A program made the translations under genes and the position numbers. DNA of 64,000 nt from positions 1-64,000 of the forward strand of contig JANRIO010000135.1 in NCBI GenBank assembly GCA_033764875.1, given 5' to 3'. The stretch comes from AWTP1-13 sp033764875 (GTDB lineage Bacteria; Pseudomonadota; Alphaproteobacteria; Rhizobiales; Hyphomicrobiaceae). The notes beneath the pieces are model-generated. The model searched no databases. It had not been told where the DNA came from and saw only the letters and a program-made list of their open reading frames with translations. The first letter of the stretch is position 1. Every line of letters begins with the position of its first letter. This document shows positions 1 through 7,766 of this stretch, in pieces.

Positions 1-1
1 C

Positions 2-232
2 AGCATCTCGCTGCACGAGGGCGTGCCGGTCTCGATCGAGCTGCCGCAGCGCGTGACGTTCGAGATCGTGGAGGCCGATCCCGTCGTGAAGGGGCAGACG
101 GCGTCGTCGTCGTTCAAGCCCGCCGTGCTGTCGAACGGCCAGCGCGTGATGGTGCCCCCTCACATCCAGGCCGGCACCCGCGTCGTCATCATGACGGAAG
201 ACGGCAGCTACGTGGAGCGGGCGAAGGACTGA
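2..232 (+). CDS. efp: Elongation factor P, C-terminal part (partial)
   Basis: This is the 3' end of the gene for EF-P, the tRNA-shaped translation factor that relieves ribosome stalling at polyproline stretches. The gene runs in from the left edge with an open frame from base 2. The visible residues cover the end of OB domain II and all of OB domain III, including the VEADPVVKGQTASSSFKPA stretch and the closing GTRVVIMTEDGSYVERAKD segment, both typical of bacterial EF-P. The N-terminal KOW-like domain with the modified lysine loop is outside the window. It is the last host gene read in full confidence before the inserted element. Confidence 0.95.
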   Translation, partial: SISLHEGVPVSIELPQRVTFEIVEADPVVKGQTASSSFKPAVLSNGQRVMVPPHIQAGTRVVIMTEDGSYVERAKD

Positions 233-303
233 GGGTAGGGGGCGGGGCGGTTGCGCGGTTGCGTCACGTGCGGCGGGTTCGGATCGGTGGGGAGTGCTAT
301 TTC

Positions 304-933
304 CTAGGCGGCCGCGATCATCTCCAGCGCAGACAGCAAGCCATCTGCAAGCTCACGTCGCCGGATCTCGACGGTCGTTCTCGACTTTACGTCATACGCG
401 TGCCAGATCATCGACCCGCTCCGCGTGTCCATTTCCTTTGGAATATTCCAAACGGTCTGCCTATGCCGGTAGGGTACGGGCTGGTCGTCGTCACGATGGG
501 GGGCAGGTGTTAGATAAAGCTCTTGCTCCAGCTTTCTCGGTCCCGCGACTTCGCGTTTAAGCTCCGGGACGCGCACAAGCTCAAGGCGATAGAACGTGTC
601 TAAAAGTTCACGTGGAAGAAGCGGACTATCCCGTTCGCGCTGCAGCACTGCGCGAAGAGCTTCGTACGCGAGTGCAAGCCAGGACCTGCTTAGGAGCATG
701 TGAAAATCGACCGCCATCACTATATGCTCAGGCGCGGGTGACGCAGCCACGGTCTTTTCAAGCTCGACGAGAAAGCAATCGAGCCTGCCAACTTGCTGAA
801 GATCCACCGTGAAGATCGAAGGATCTTTCATCATCTTCGCGAGCAGATGGGATGCGCGGATCCACCGTTGCATCCTTTCGCCATGCGCATTCATCGCCGC
901 AGTCAGCAGGGGCTCAAGTCGCTGCGCGTCCAT
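304..933 (-). CDS. Hypothetical protein, 209 aa
   Basis: I do not recognise this protein. The start at 933 has a good GAGGGG ribosome site just upstream. The predicted product is soluble, mostly helical in its first half, and has no signal peptide or membrane segment. Its base composition looks less GC-rich than efp or the genes beyond 21 kb, more like the neighbouring element, yet it lies outside the left attachment repeat at 1005. It may be left from an earlier insertion at the same tRNA site, or it may be an ordinary accessory gene. Nothing in the sequence points to a function. Confidence 0.6.
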   Translation of the reverse strand: MDAQRLEPLLTAAMNAHGERMQRWIRASHLLAKMMKDPSIFTVDLQQVGRLDCFLVELEKTVAASPAPEHIVMAVDFHMLLSRSWLALAYEALRAVLQRERDSPLLPRELLDTFYRLELVRVPELKREVAGPRKLEQELYLTPAPHRDDDQPVPYRHRQTVWNIPKEMDTRSGSMIWHAYDVKSRTTVEIRRRELADGLLSALEMIAAA

Positions 934-1004
934 CAGCCCCTCGCTTGCTTGGAACGGCCTCAGCGCAAGCTATACTACTAAGAAGAAGATCTAAGTCTCT
1001 GAAA

Positions 1005-1054
1005 TCATTGGTGGGTGTAGCAGGATTCGAACCTGCGACCCGCTGATTAAGAGT
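1005..1054. repeat. attL: 50-bp direct repeat of the tRNA-Lys 3' half
   Basis: These 50 bases are identical to 20910-20959. They contain the T arm, variable region and anticodon loop of tRNA-Lys up to the anticodon stem, and stop before the D arm. The sequence after 1054 diverges at once from the tRNA, so this copy is not a functional tRNA gene. It marks the left crossover site of the element; crossing over most likely occurs in the anticodon-loop or T-arm part, as in other tRNA-targeting tyrosine recombinases. Confidence 0.92.
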
Positions 1055-1153
1055 TTCAGGCGTCGAGCGCGATCTGCTCCTCTCATCTCCCGTCTCGCAC
1101 TGATTTCCTTGAGGAAAACTCCCAAGGCTTCCTTGCTCCTCCCAACCAGCCCT

Positions 1154-1180
1154 GGCATCGATTGGCACTGGATTGGCACT
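1154..1180 (+). repeat. Inner direct repeat, left copy (candidate arm site)
   Basis: The 27 bases contain two tandem copies of ATTGGCACT spaced by a G and a G/A pair, preceded by GGCATCG. A 28-base version with one inserted base and one substitution lies at 20838-20865 in the same orientation. One copy is about 100 bp inside attL, immediately upstream of the integrase ribosome site, and the other about 45 bp inside attR. Tandem short repeats near both ends are what arm-type integrase or excisionase binding sites look like. Binding is inferred. Confidence 0.6.
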
Positions 1181-1196
1181 GCTGGGGGGGGGAAGT

Positions 1197-2366
1197 ATGG
1201 CCAAGTTCCGGAAGATGAAGATCACAACAGACGTCGTTGATCAACTCGCCCCTGGCGAGACCGTGATGGACAGCCTGGAGCCCGGCTTTGGCGTGCGGCG
1301 GCAAGGGAGAGCCCGGGTGTTCTTTCTGCGCAAGTACGCCAACGGCCGCCGCCATTTCGTGGCGATTGGCGAGTGTGGAACCGGTGACCTCACCGTGACG
1401 AGCGCTCGGGCCGCAGCCAAGCGCTGGGTGGTGGCTGTACGGGAAGGGCGGTCGCCGTCAGCCGAGCGCGCCCATCTAAAGCGGCTGGGCACACTCAGCG
1501 AGTTGGTCGAGCGCTGGCTGAGCGAGCACGTGGAGGTGAAGCTTAAGCCTTCGACGGCACGGTCGTACCGGTCTGCATTGGACACGATTGTGCTTCCGGC
1601 CATTGGCAAGCTACGCGTTGACGTCATCGACGAAACCCACGTCGCGAGGATGCACTACGGCGCCCGGGCCACGCCCTATGTCGCAAACCGGGCCCTGGCG
1701 ATCGTGTCGAAGGTCATGCACTACGCCGAGAGGCGGGGTCTTCGACCGAGGGGTAGCAACCCGGTCAAAGGGCTAGAGCGGTTCAAGGAGCACCGACGGG
1801 AGCGCTTTCTCAGTCCCGAGGAATTGGCGCGGCTTGGCGCCGCCTTGAGGGACCCCTCCCTTGCCGCCCGCCACTCGCCTTTCGCCGTCGCCGCCATTCA
1901 GTTGCTGTTGCTCACCGGCATGCGGCGCGGAGAGGCGCTCAGCCTCAAGTGGCGGGAGGTACACTTGTCGCGCGGGCTCCTGATGCTGGAGGACTCCAAA
2001 ACCGGGCAAAAGCCGGTGCCGATCGGCGGTGCTGCCGTGCAGCTGTTGGCCGGCCTCCCTCGCACTTCAAGCGCATACGTGTTCCCGGGCGAGAAGCCCG
2101 GGAGACCGCTGGAGGGTGTCCGGCGGATTTGGGATGCCGTCAGGGAAGCTGCTGAGTTGCCAGAGATCCGCATTCATGACCTCAGGCACACTTTCGCGAG
2201 CGTCGCCGCGCTTGAGGGAGCTTCGCTGCCGATGATCGGCAAGCTGCTCGGGCACTCGCAACCGGCTACCACCGCTCGATACGCGCACCTTGCACACGAC
2301 CCCGTGAAGGGGGTTGCAGACAGGATCAGCAACCAGATCGGTAGCGCGTTGTGGGGGAACACATGA
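1197..2366 (+). CDS. int: Tyrosine recombinase / site-specific integrase
   Basis: The 389-residue protein catalyses integration and, with a directionality factor, excision of the element at tRNA-Lys. An N-terminal DUF4102-like segment (about residues 1-90) is followed by a SAM-like core-binding domain (about 95-190) and the catalytic domain. The catalytic residues are visible: Arg244 region in TGMRRGEALSLKW, His327-x-x-Arg330 in HDLRH, the LGHS histidine, and nucleophile Tyr362 in TARYAHL. ATG at 1197 has a strong GGGGGGGGAAG ribosome site; an in-frame TTG at 1173 is less likely. Its stop overlaps the next start (ATGA at 2363), so the two genes are coupled. Confidence 0.95.
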   Translation: MAKFRKMKITTDVVDQLAPGETVMDSLEPGFGVRRQGRARVFFLRKYANGRRHFVAIGECGTGDLTVTSARAAAKRWVVAVREGRSPSAERAHLKRLGTLSELVERWLSEHVEVKLKPSTARSYRSALDTIVLPAIGKLRVDVIDETHVARMHYGARATPYVANRALAIVSKVMHYAERRGLRPRGSNPVKGLERFKEHRRERFLSPEELARLGAALRDPSLAARHSPFAVAAIQLLLLTGMRRGEALSLKWREVHLSRGLLMLEDSKTGQKPVPIGGAAVQLLAGLPRTSSAYVFPGEKPGRPLEGVRRIWDAVREAAELPEIRIHDLRHTFASVAALEGASLPMIGKLLGHSQPATTARYAHLAHDPVKGVADRISNQIGSALWGNT

Positions 2367-3241
2367 TCGCTGAAGCGCCGCCCAATTGGATGATGCGAGC
2401 GTGGGAGCAATCGGTACCTTTTACGAGTGTCAGTCTCGAAGAGGCGGCCGTATTTCGCAAGGTCTTCATCGAGGTGTTGCGCCGATTGTTTCCGCCACCT
2501 ACGCCCGGCATCTCAGAGATTCGCAGCATCGCTGCTGTGGCCGACAAGCTCGCGACTGCATTGAGGGAGCTTCAGGAAAAGTACCCCGAGTGGAGCGAAC
2601 ATGCGCTCTCTCGCTGGATGGGCGTGTCGGTCACAAATGACGACATCCAGGAGTTACGACGGGATGGCTGTTGGTCGCCTTCGTCACCAGGAGAAGCGCC
2701 GCCACCGCCGGGGCACCCAGCGCTTCATGGCAGGACGGCGGCAAGGTTACAGCCGCTGCTCCCTCGCGAGAGCTGGGAGTACGTGACGACCACGGGCGCG
2801 CACTGGAAGAGGGATGTTCGCTTCAAGTCGGCCGCGCTACGCAAGCTCGAGCAAGAGTGGGCTGGGCCGCGCTACACCTCTGAGCGCATGCTTCCGGACT
2901 TGCTGTTGCTGGCTCTCAGGCTCCGTCGGGCCGGTGGATTTCTCGAGAAGCAGCTGAAGCAGGCTTCGCCGAGGAGAAGCCCTGGAAGGCCAAAGGAGGA
3001 CGGTCGTCGTCGATACATTATAGAGGAGCTGTGGAGATTTTGGAGGGCCACTCCACTAGGCAATCTAGCGTCGCCTCCGGACATGCCTGAGCCGTTCCGA
3101 GCATTGGTGAAGGCTATCAACGATAACGTGCCCCTAGACCCGCCGCTCTTCCGCAGCGCACGAGCGGCGCAAGATTTCTTCAAAGCGGAGGGCGCCGCGC
3201 TGTGGCAGATCGAGCCTTGGAACTGGCTAACCGACGGATAA
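2363..3241 (+). CDS. Hypothetical protein coupled to the integrase, 292 aa
   Basis: I do not recognise this protein. Its ATG overlaps the integrase stop codon, which implies translational coupling and a shared role or shared timing with integration. The product is soluble and rich in Arg, Trp and Pro. A proline-rich linker (about residues 105-120, with GEAPPPPGHP) separates an N-terminal helical part from a basic helical C-terminal part containing a RRSPGRPKEDGRRR stretch that resembles an AT-hook-like or nuclear-type basic patch. DNA contact by that patch is only a guess. The spacing to the next gene (about 98 bp) leaves room for a separate promoter. Confidence 0.7.
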   Translation: MIAEAPPNWMMRAWEQSVPFTSVSLEEAAVFRKVFIEVLRRLFPPPTPGISEIRSIAAVADKLATALRELQEKYPEWSEHALSRWMGVSVTNDDIQELRRDGCWSPSSPGEAPPPPGHPALHGRTAARLQPLLPRESWEYVTTTGAHWKRDVRFKSAALRKLEQEWAGPRYTSERMLPDLLLLALRLRRAGGFLEKQLKQASPRRSPGRPKEDGRRRYIIEELWRFWRATPLGNLASPPDMPEPFRALVKAINDNVPLDPPLFRSARAAQDFFKAEGAALWQIEPWNWLTDG

Positions 3242-3339
3242 TTCAAAACGGCGGGCAATTCTCCGGAGCGGCTTTGGCTCGATCCGTCTGACCCGAATCT
3301 CTATGCCTCAGGGCTCCCACTTGTCATCAGGGAGCCAAC

Positions 3340-3696
3340 ATGAGCCCTAGTATCAATACCGCCAAGGCCGAAGTCGGAGCAGCCGAACGAAAAGCCGCAG
3401 CACCCACTCCGACTGGGGAACGGGCGACCGCTGTCTCTCATCCCTACGAGACTCACGTGCCGCCGCCCTCTGGGGCGTCGGCAAAGGCGCAACCGGTTTG
3501 GCTGACCACGGATGAGGCCGCCGCGCATATCGGCGCAGCGCGCAAGACGCTCGAGGCGTGGCGCCGTGTTGGTGGCGGTCCTCGCTACGCTCTTGCTGGT
3601 CGTCGCAGGATGTACCGGGTCGACTGGCTTGACGCCTGGCTCGAGAGCCGTTCGGTGACCTCGAATGCCGAGGCTCGCCGCGCGGGGTGGCGCTGA
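3340..3696 (+). CDS. AlpA/excisionase-like helix-turn-helix protein
   Basis: The 118-residue protein has a disordered N-terminal tail (about 45 residues rich in Ala and Pro) and then a winged HTH_17-type domain: WLTTDEAAAHIG, ARKTLEAWRRVGGGP, and a basic wing GRRRMYRVDWLDAWL. This is the form of AlpA-like regulators and excisionases, small proteins that bind DNA near attachment sites or repress phage genes. In this position next to the integrase it is the best candidate for the recombination directionality factor. It has a GGGAG ribosome site, and its TGA overlaps the next start codon (TGATG at 3694-3698). Confidence 0.8.
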   Translation: MSPSINTAKAEVGAAERKAAAPTPTGERATAVSHPYETHVPPPSGASAKAQPVWLTTDEAAAHIGAARKTLEAWRRVGGGPRYALAGRRRMYRVDWLDAWLESRSVTSNAEARRAGWR

Positions 3697-4148
3697 TGAC
3701 GAGTATATTCAGCGCGGCGACGAGCAGCATGCGGCGGATGTTGCCTAGGCACGCGACTGTCGCCGCGCCGGACCTCATCGGCGCGTCCGAGAAGGTCGCG
3801 CCGAAGGAGAAGCTCTCGTCGGGCTCCAAGTCGACTCCGATCGACGCGCACAAGACCGTCGCATCGACTCCGGTCGACGCGTACGTGCACCCATTCGCGA
3901 GGTCGGGCCAGGATGACGCGCAGGCACTTCTCGCCTGGCTCGGCGCAAGGGGCGTGGGCAACGGCTGGATACCCGCTCGGCTCTTGATGCAGCTTTATGT
4001 CGAGATGTGCGCGGAGCGCGGCTGGCGCGCGCAGGGGTGGAACCCGATCGGGCGCGCGCTCGCGATCCTCACATGCAACGGCAAAAAACTCTATCGCGAC
4101 GTGGGGAGCGGGCAGCGGGTGCGTGTGTACCCACTTCCGCCCGCCTAG
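3696..4148 (+). CDS. Hypothetical small protein, 150 aa
   Basis: The start ATG at 3696 shares a base with the preceding stop codon, so the two are co-translated. The first 70 residues are low-complexity and rich in Ser, Thr and Ala. The last 75 form a compact domain (DAQALLAWLGARGVGNGWIPARLLMQLYVEM and so on, ending in a basic GKKLYRDVGSGQRVRVYPL strand) that resembles a winged-helix fold. That pattern is common in small DNA-binding proteins encoded beside replication genes of integrative elements. The family is not recognised and the fold call is tentative. Confidence 0.65.
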   Translation: MTSIFSAATSSMRRMLPRHATVAAPDLIGASEKVAPKEKLSSGSKSTPIDAHKTVASTPVDAYVHPFARSGQDDAQALLAWLGARGVGNGWIPARLLMQLYVEMCAERGWRAQGWNPIGRALAILTCNGKKLYRDVGSGQRVRVYPLPPA

Positions 4149-4178
4149 GAGGCCTGCGACACCAAGCCGAGACACTTG

Positions 4179-4208
4179 CGGCGCCCCGGGCTGGAACCCG
4201 GGGCGCCG
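4179..4208. terminator. Perfect 12-bp hairpin between two left-arm genes
   Basis: Arms CGGCGCCCCGGG (4179-4190) and CCCGGGGCGCCG (4197-4208) enclose a six-base loop. It follows the stop at 4148 by about 30 bp. There is no T-run after it, so it may be a weak or Rho-assisted terminator, or a processing structure in the leader of the replication-like gene at 4344. Confidence 0.5.
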
Positions 4209-4343
4209 TAACGAAGTGTTGCGTTCGAACAGAAGCCGCTTACCCGCGGCACCATCGTCGAGAGCCGTCGACGTCGAGCGCAGCGGTGAGATACGCGCGT
4301 TCGTGCAGCTTTTCAAGGCTCTCCAGCAACTCGAGAGAGCCCG

Positions 4344-6308
4344 ATGCTCCACAAAGAACAAGCGCGCACAGACACTGCCGCCTCGACGGCGGACAGCATC
4401 GCCGTCGGCAAAAAGGTGCGCAAGCGCGGGCGCCCTCCGAAGTCAAACGCCGCGCTTGACGAGTATGCTGCTGCCTTCTCCGGCTGGCTACTGGCCAGCG
4501 GTGCCCGCAGCTTCAACGAGGTTGCAAGTGCCCTTGTAGCCCATGCGGCGCGATCCTCATGGGAGTTCAAGCTTGCGCAGGCCAGAGCCGCCAAGGCTGC
4601 CCGCGACGATGCACGACTACGCGCGTCCTCACGCCTCGTCTTCGCTCACATGGTCGAATCGATCGACCGCGGCAGTGGCTTGATCATCGGCACCTCGCGG
4701 GCTGCACTGGAGCGCTTCGGCTCTGAGTCCACCGTGAAGCGCATCCTCAGAGAACTCAAGAAGTTCGGGTATATCTGCAGCTTCCGCCGCTTCCGCGATG
4801 GCCACTGGGATGCCTGGGTCTGCACGTCGCCCGCGCTGCTGCACGCGTGCGAGAATCCGGCAGGGGGATCAGAAAAATCAGGCGCCTCCACTCTAGGGGG
4901 GTCGAAAAAATCGCCAGGGGGGTCAAAAATGACCCCTTATCCTGACAGTTGTTGTTGTGGAAAGGGAGAGGGGCCGCCGCCGGCTGAAGGTGAAGGAAGG
5001 GGAGCCGCTGACGCGGCTCAGTGGCTGACAACTGGCCAGGTCACCTTCATCTCCGAGAAGTTTCCATCGAAGTGTGAACAAGTACTCAGTTCGCTGTCCT
5101 TTATGGTCAGCGGTGCAGTTGCCCGAGGGGAGGCGCGAGACGTTGTTCACGAGGCGATCGATGTGGCGCTCGCCAAAGTCGACGGAAAAGATCTGTCGAG
5201 CCCGGCTTCCTACATCGTCACGGCGGCCACCGCGGAGTTGGACGGCGTTAAGCGGCGGCGCACGAAGGCCGAACTGAACGGGGATGTTGATCGCGCGGAG
5301 GCGCGCGCCAGGGCAGCCAGAATTGAAGCCGAAACCCTTGCTCACGCCGAGGTGCAGCGGATGCGGCCGCGGCTCGCCGAGGAAGCAGCGAAAGAGAACC
5401 GAGAGGCAAAACGCGCCAGGGGCGGCACCGCGCGGAGCACGCGCGACGACATCGTCACCGACGCGACCGGCCGCGAGAGGTTCTCCCCGAATGGCCAGCA
5501 GGTGGTCGGGGCCGGCGTCCGCGTACCCCACGCGGGAATCAACCGTGTATGGGACGACTTCCCGGAAGCTTCAGCCGACGACGTGTGGCACGCGATTGTG
5601 AGCGCAGGAGACCAACTGACGAAGGTGATGAACGAGAGCGACAAGGACGGGCGTCGGACCGGGCGCCTTATCAGCTCGGGCGATGCCCTGAAAGCAATCC
5701 GTGAGGCCTTGTGGGCGCGTCGCCGGGGGGCTCTGTTCGCCGAACGCGGCGCCCCTGAACGTGCCGAGACGGCGGCTCACTCTGACTATCTGTTCTCGAT
5801 CAGCCTCGAGAAATTCGCCGACTGGCAGCAGCGCTTTCCGAAAGTGTTCGCAGCGGAGAAGCCGCAGGCGGCAACCACCAAGCGCGTAAACTGGTTCGTG
5901 ATGTCACTCACCCTTCGCGCGGCAAAGACAGATGCTCAAGCTTACGCTCTCGCAAACTGGAATCGCTACGGCGAAGGCTTGCAGGAAGAAGTCGAGGAGA
6001 TATTCATCGCCGCGTTGACAAAACGAGAGCATGCGCTCGCGGCCGAGGCCGCTCAACGTGCCGAGGAGCAGCGTGTGCAGGACGAGCACCGCGCTGAGGT
6101 CGAGCGCGTAAATGTCGAGCGCCAGGCGCGAGGCGCCAACCTCGGCGCCCAACACAACGCGCACGTGCACGACCACCTGCGCGCCCGACAGTCTTCCTTC
6201 TATGCGAGAGTAGCCCGTGCGCACGACATGGCAGCCGCGGCTTGGCCCAGCCCCCGCGCGTCAAGTGCTCTCGATGCGGTGGTGAGACGGGGCTCAGCGC
6301 TGAGGTGA
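4344..6308 (+). CDS. Replication-initiator-like protein with internal iterons
   Basis: The 654-residue protein starts at an ATG with a GAGAGAG ribosome site. A basic tail (KKVRKRGRPPKS) leads to a winged-helix-like region (about residues 85-165) with SRAALERFGSESTVKRILRELKKFGY, the layout of phage O-type and plasmid initiators. A short Gly/Ser segment (about 172-197) repeats GGS-K-S three times, and the DNA under it is a set of direct repeats. The rest is hydrophilic and charged, with a long helical stretch rich in Glu and Arg near the C-terminus (about 540-615). Encoding an origin inside the initiator gene is known from lambdoid O proteins. No helicase motifs are visible, so it would need host or other factors. 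Confidence 0.6.
   Translation: MLHKEQARTDTAASTADSIAVGKKVRKRGRPPKSNAALDEYAAAFSGWLLASGARSFNEVASALVAHAARSSWEFKLAQARAAKAARDDARLRASSRLVFAHMVESIDRGSGLIIGTSRAALERFGSESTVKRILRELKKFGYICSFRRFRDGHWDAWVCTSPALLHACENPAGGSEKSGASTLGGSKKSPGGSKMTPYPDSCCCGKGEGPPPAEGEGRGAADAAQWLTTGQVTFISEKFPSKCEQVLSSLSFMVSGAVARGEARDVVHEAIDVALAKVDGKDLSSPASYIVTAATAELDGVKRRRTKAELNGDVDRAEARARAARIEAETLAHAEVQRMRPRLAEEAAKENREAKRARGGTARSTRDDIVTDATGRERFSPNGQQVVGAGVRVPHAGINRVWDDFPEASADDVWHAIVSAGDQLTKVMNESDKDGRRTGRLISSGDALKAIREALWARRRGALFAERGAPERAETAAHSDYLFSISLEKFADWQQRFPKVFAAEKPQAATTKRVNWFVMSLTLRAAKTDAQAYALANWNRYGEGLQEEVEEIFIAALTKREHALAAEAAQRAEEQRVQDEHRAEVERVNVERQARGANLGAQHNAHVHDHLRARQSSFYARVARAHDMAAAAWPSPRASSALDAVVRRGSALR
4862..4934. repeat. 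Three iteron-like direct repeats (candidate origin)
   Basis: Three related 19-bp units begin at 4862, 4895 and 4916. They share the form AGGGGG, a G or A, TC, then an A-rich run, for example AGGGGGGTCGAAAAAATCG at 4895. The third unit is also an inverted repeat, GGGGTCA-AAAA-TGACCCC at 4918-4935. The units start 33 and 21 bp apart, so two are in helical phase. They lie within the coding sequence of the initiator-like gene and encode its repeated GGS-K-S segments. This matches iteron arrays bound by plasmid and phage initiators. Confidence 0.6.
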
Positions 6309-6684
6309 ACGGAATGGCAGTTGCGTGCATCATCTTTGAAATCGGGCCACTGGCAGGCAAGGTTTTCGTCCTTCCCAGACCACGGCCAGCTTGCGATCGC
6401 CCGCCAGTGGCCCGGAAATGGCCCATACGCTTCGATCCATTGGCCCAGCTCCGCCAAGCACTCGACGAGCCAACTGCACCACGCACTTCCGCCGGGCCGA
6501 GTACTTGGCTGCGCGGTCGCAGTCCGGCGTGCCTCCTCGGCCGCAGGCGGGCAGCCTCCGCGCTCGCGTGCGAAACCCTCGCCAATTCGACAATGGCCAA
6601 ACGGGTTTGGCGATTTAAGTCATTGTTTTTGATGTGTTATTTGATACAATCGGCTTCTCAATATTTCTCTGCTTGGAGCTGGCC
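6309..6684. other. Non-coding stretch with a long inverted repeat
   Basis: No convincing gene is seen between 6309 and 6684. A perfect 12-bp inverted repeat, CGGGCCACTGGC at 6343-6354 and GCCAGTGGCCCG at 6403-6414, could fold a 48-base loop. One forward frame overlapping the end of the preceding gene begins with a zinc-knuckle-like CSRCGGE at about 6266-6286, but it loses coding character after some 80 codons, so I do not annotate it. The right end carries the promoter for the following cassette. Confidence 0.4.
6596..6650 (+). promoter_or_regulatory. Promoter with upstream palindrome
   Basis: A perfect 16-bp palindrome-like site, GCCAAACGGGTTTGGC (6596-6611), sits just upstream of a -35 box TTGTTT (6623-6628), a 16-bp spacer and a -10 box TACAAT (6645-6650). 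The region is markedly AT-rich for this window. It would drive the four-gene cassette starting at 6685. The palindrome is a candidate operator, perhaps for one of the element's helix-turn-helix proteins. Confidence 0.5.
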
Positions 6685-6879
6685 ATGCGTGAATGGATTG
6701 AAGGGCTTAGGGCAACCATCAAGGCAAAAGTCGCCGCTCTCGATGAGGAACTGGACAGACTGCCGCCGGAGGACTGGACTGTCGAACTGCAGCAGCTGCA
6801 GGCCACACAGAACGCCCTGATCGACATCGACGACCGGCTGCACATGATGAAGGCGGCGCCCAATGACACGGGTCGATAG
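6685..6879 (+). CDS. Small helical protein, 64 aa
   Basis: This short protein starts at ATG 6685 behind a GGAG ribosome site and follows the AT-rich promoter. It is almost all helix with heptad spacing of hydrophobic residues (IEGLRATIKAKVAALDEEL, then VELQQLQATQNALIDIDDRL), so it probably forms a coiled coil or helical hairpin. Its end overlaps the next gene by 17 bases. The family is not recognised; small coiled-coil proteins of this size are common in phage and satellite early regions. Confidence 0.6.
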   Translation: MREWIEGLRATIKAKVAALDEELDRLPPEDWTVELQQLQATQNALIDIDDRLHMMKAAPNDTGR

Positions 6880-7135
6880 GTCAGTCGCCGCCACCGCGCT
6901 CGCCGGCGTCGTCTTCTGCGGCGCCGCCGGCGGCAGTGCCATGGCGATTGCCTTCGGGGCCCTGACGCTCGTGGCGCTTCGTCTCGACGCGCAGATGGCG
7001 TTCGTAGGCCGGCACCGCGCCGCGCTGAGCGCCCCCCTGGCGTTCGCGGCGATCGCCTGCGCCTCCGCAGCGCGCGCCGTTACGATTTGCGGCGGGGCCT
7101 TCCTGGTGGGCCGCGTTGTAGGAGGATTTCGATGA
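6863..7135 (+). CDS. Small membrane protein, 90 aa
   Basis: The frame encodes two or three hydrophobic segments, about residues 8-40 (ALAGVVFCGAAGGSAMAIAF and the following stretch) and 52-88, separated by a short polar loop with Arg and His. It overlaps the previous gene by 17 bases and the next by 4 (ATGA at 7132), which supports translation as part of a tightly packed cassette. An inner-membrane location is inferred. No family is recognised. The extreme Ala/Gly content means a spurious frame cannot be fully excluded. Confidence 0.5.
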   Translation: MTRVDRSVAATALAGVVFCGAAGGSAMAIAFGALTLVALRLDAQMAFVGRHRAALSAPLAFAAIACASAARAVTICGGAFLVGRVVGGFR

Positions 7136-7317
7136 GCTTCGACCGTGAAAAATTCCTAGCCCGCCTAGACGCCGTGTTCGAGAAGTTCAGGCTCGAGATC
7201 ATCGAGCGCTTCGACGAGCTCGAGGCCCGCCTGGAGGCGCTCGACGCGAACCTCGAGCGGATGGCACGCGGCTGCCTGCCGCGGGATGACAACCCCGACC
7301 CGGATCACCGGAAATGA
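7132..7317 (+). CDS. Small coiled-coil protein, 61 aa
   Basis: The ATG at 7132 overlaps the preceding stop and follows an AGGAGG ribosome site, so the gene is well supported. The product is one long amphipathic helix (REKFLARLDAVFEKFRLEI, then FDELEARLEALDANLERM) with clear heptads, ending in a polar tail DDNPDPDHRK. A dimeric or trimeric coiled coil is likely. Its stop overlaps the next start (ATGA at 7314). Function is unknown. Confidence 0.65.
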   Translation: MSFDREKFLARLDAVFEKFRLEIIERFDELEARLEALDANLERMARGCLPRDDNPDPDHRK

Positions 7318-7766
7318 AACCCAGCGTCATCATCACGACCTCGAGCTGGTACACGACGCTGCCGGACACCCACTGCCGGATTGGCATCTCGCGTGCAACC
7401 CCCAGGGGCCAGCCGGGTGGATACCGCAGGTACGCCGCGCTTTTTCCAGGCGCTTGGTTCAACAGCGTCCCAGCCGATGAGTACGTGAGGCGATACCAGG
7501 AAGAGGTGTTGAGCCGCCTCGACCCGCAGAAGACGATCGACGAGCTCGTGGCGCTCGCCAGCGGTCGGATCCCTGCGCTCCTGTGTTTCGAGGCCCCCGA
7601 GCCCGGCGACGACTTCTGCCACCGGGCGCTTGTGTCGTGCTGGCTGCACGAAACGCTGGGCCTGGAGGTGCTGGAGTTCGGACAAGAGCATCATGGCTTC
7701 GGCGCCTCACATCCGAAACTACCCCCTCACACCAGGCGGCCAATGAGGGTGAGTGTGCAGAGCTGA
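7314..7766 (+). CDS. DUF488-like protein, 150 aa
   Basis: The N-terminal stretch VIITTSSWYTTLP and the later block PALLCFEAPEPGDDFCHR (about residues 87-104), followed by LVSCWLHETLGLEVLEFG, match the layout of DUF488 proteins, whose hallmark is a Cys-x-Glu motif followed by Cys-His-Arg. DUF488 proteins have no firmly established activity; the conserved Cys and His suggest chemistry or metal binding. It is the last gene of the four-gene cassette and is coupled to the preceding coiled-coil gene. The C-terminal 20 residues are polar and look disordered. Confidence 0.65.
   Translation: MKPSVIITTSSWYTTLPDTHCRIGISRATPRGQPGGYRRYAALFPGAWFNSVPADEYVRRYQEEVLSRLDPQKTIDELVALASGRIPALLCFEAPEPGDDFCHRALVSCWLHETLGLEVLEFGQEHHGFGASHPKLPPHTRRPMRVSVQS

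Noticed and set aside
1005..1054. A second tRNA-Lys gene at the left end
   Set aside because: Only the 3' half is present; the D arm and 5' acceptor strand are replaced by unrelated sequence after 1054.
6242..6820. Zinc-knuckle-like forward frame (CSRCGGE)
   Set aside because: It overlaps the end of the initiator-like gene, has a TTG start without a ribosome site, and loses coding character before the next promoter.
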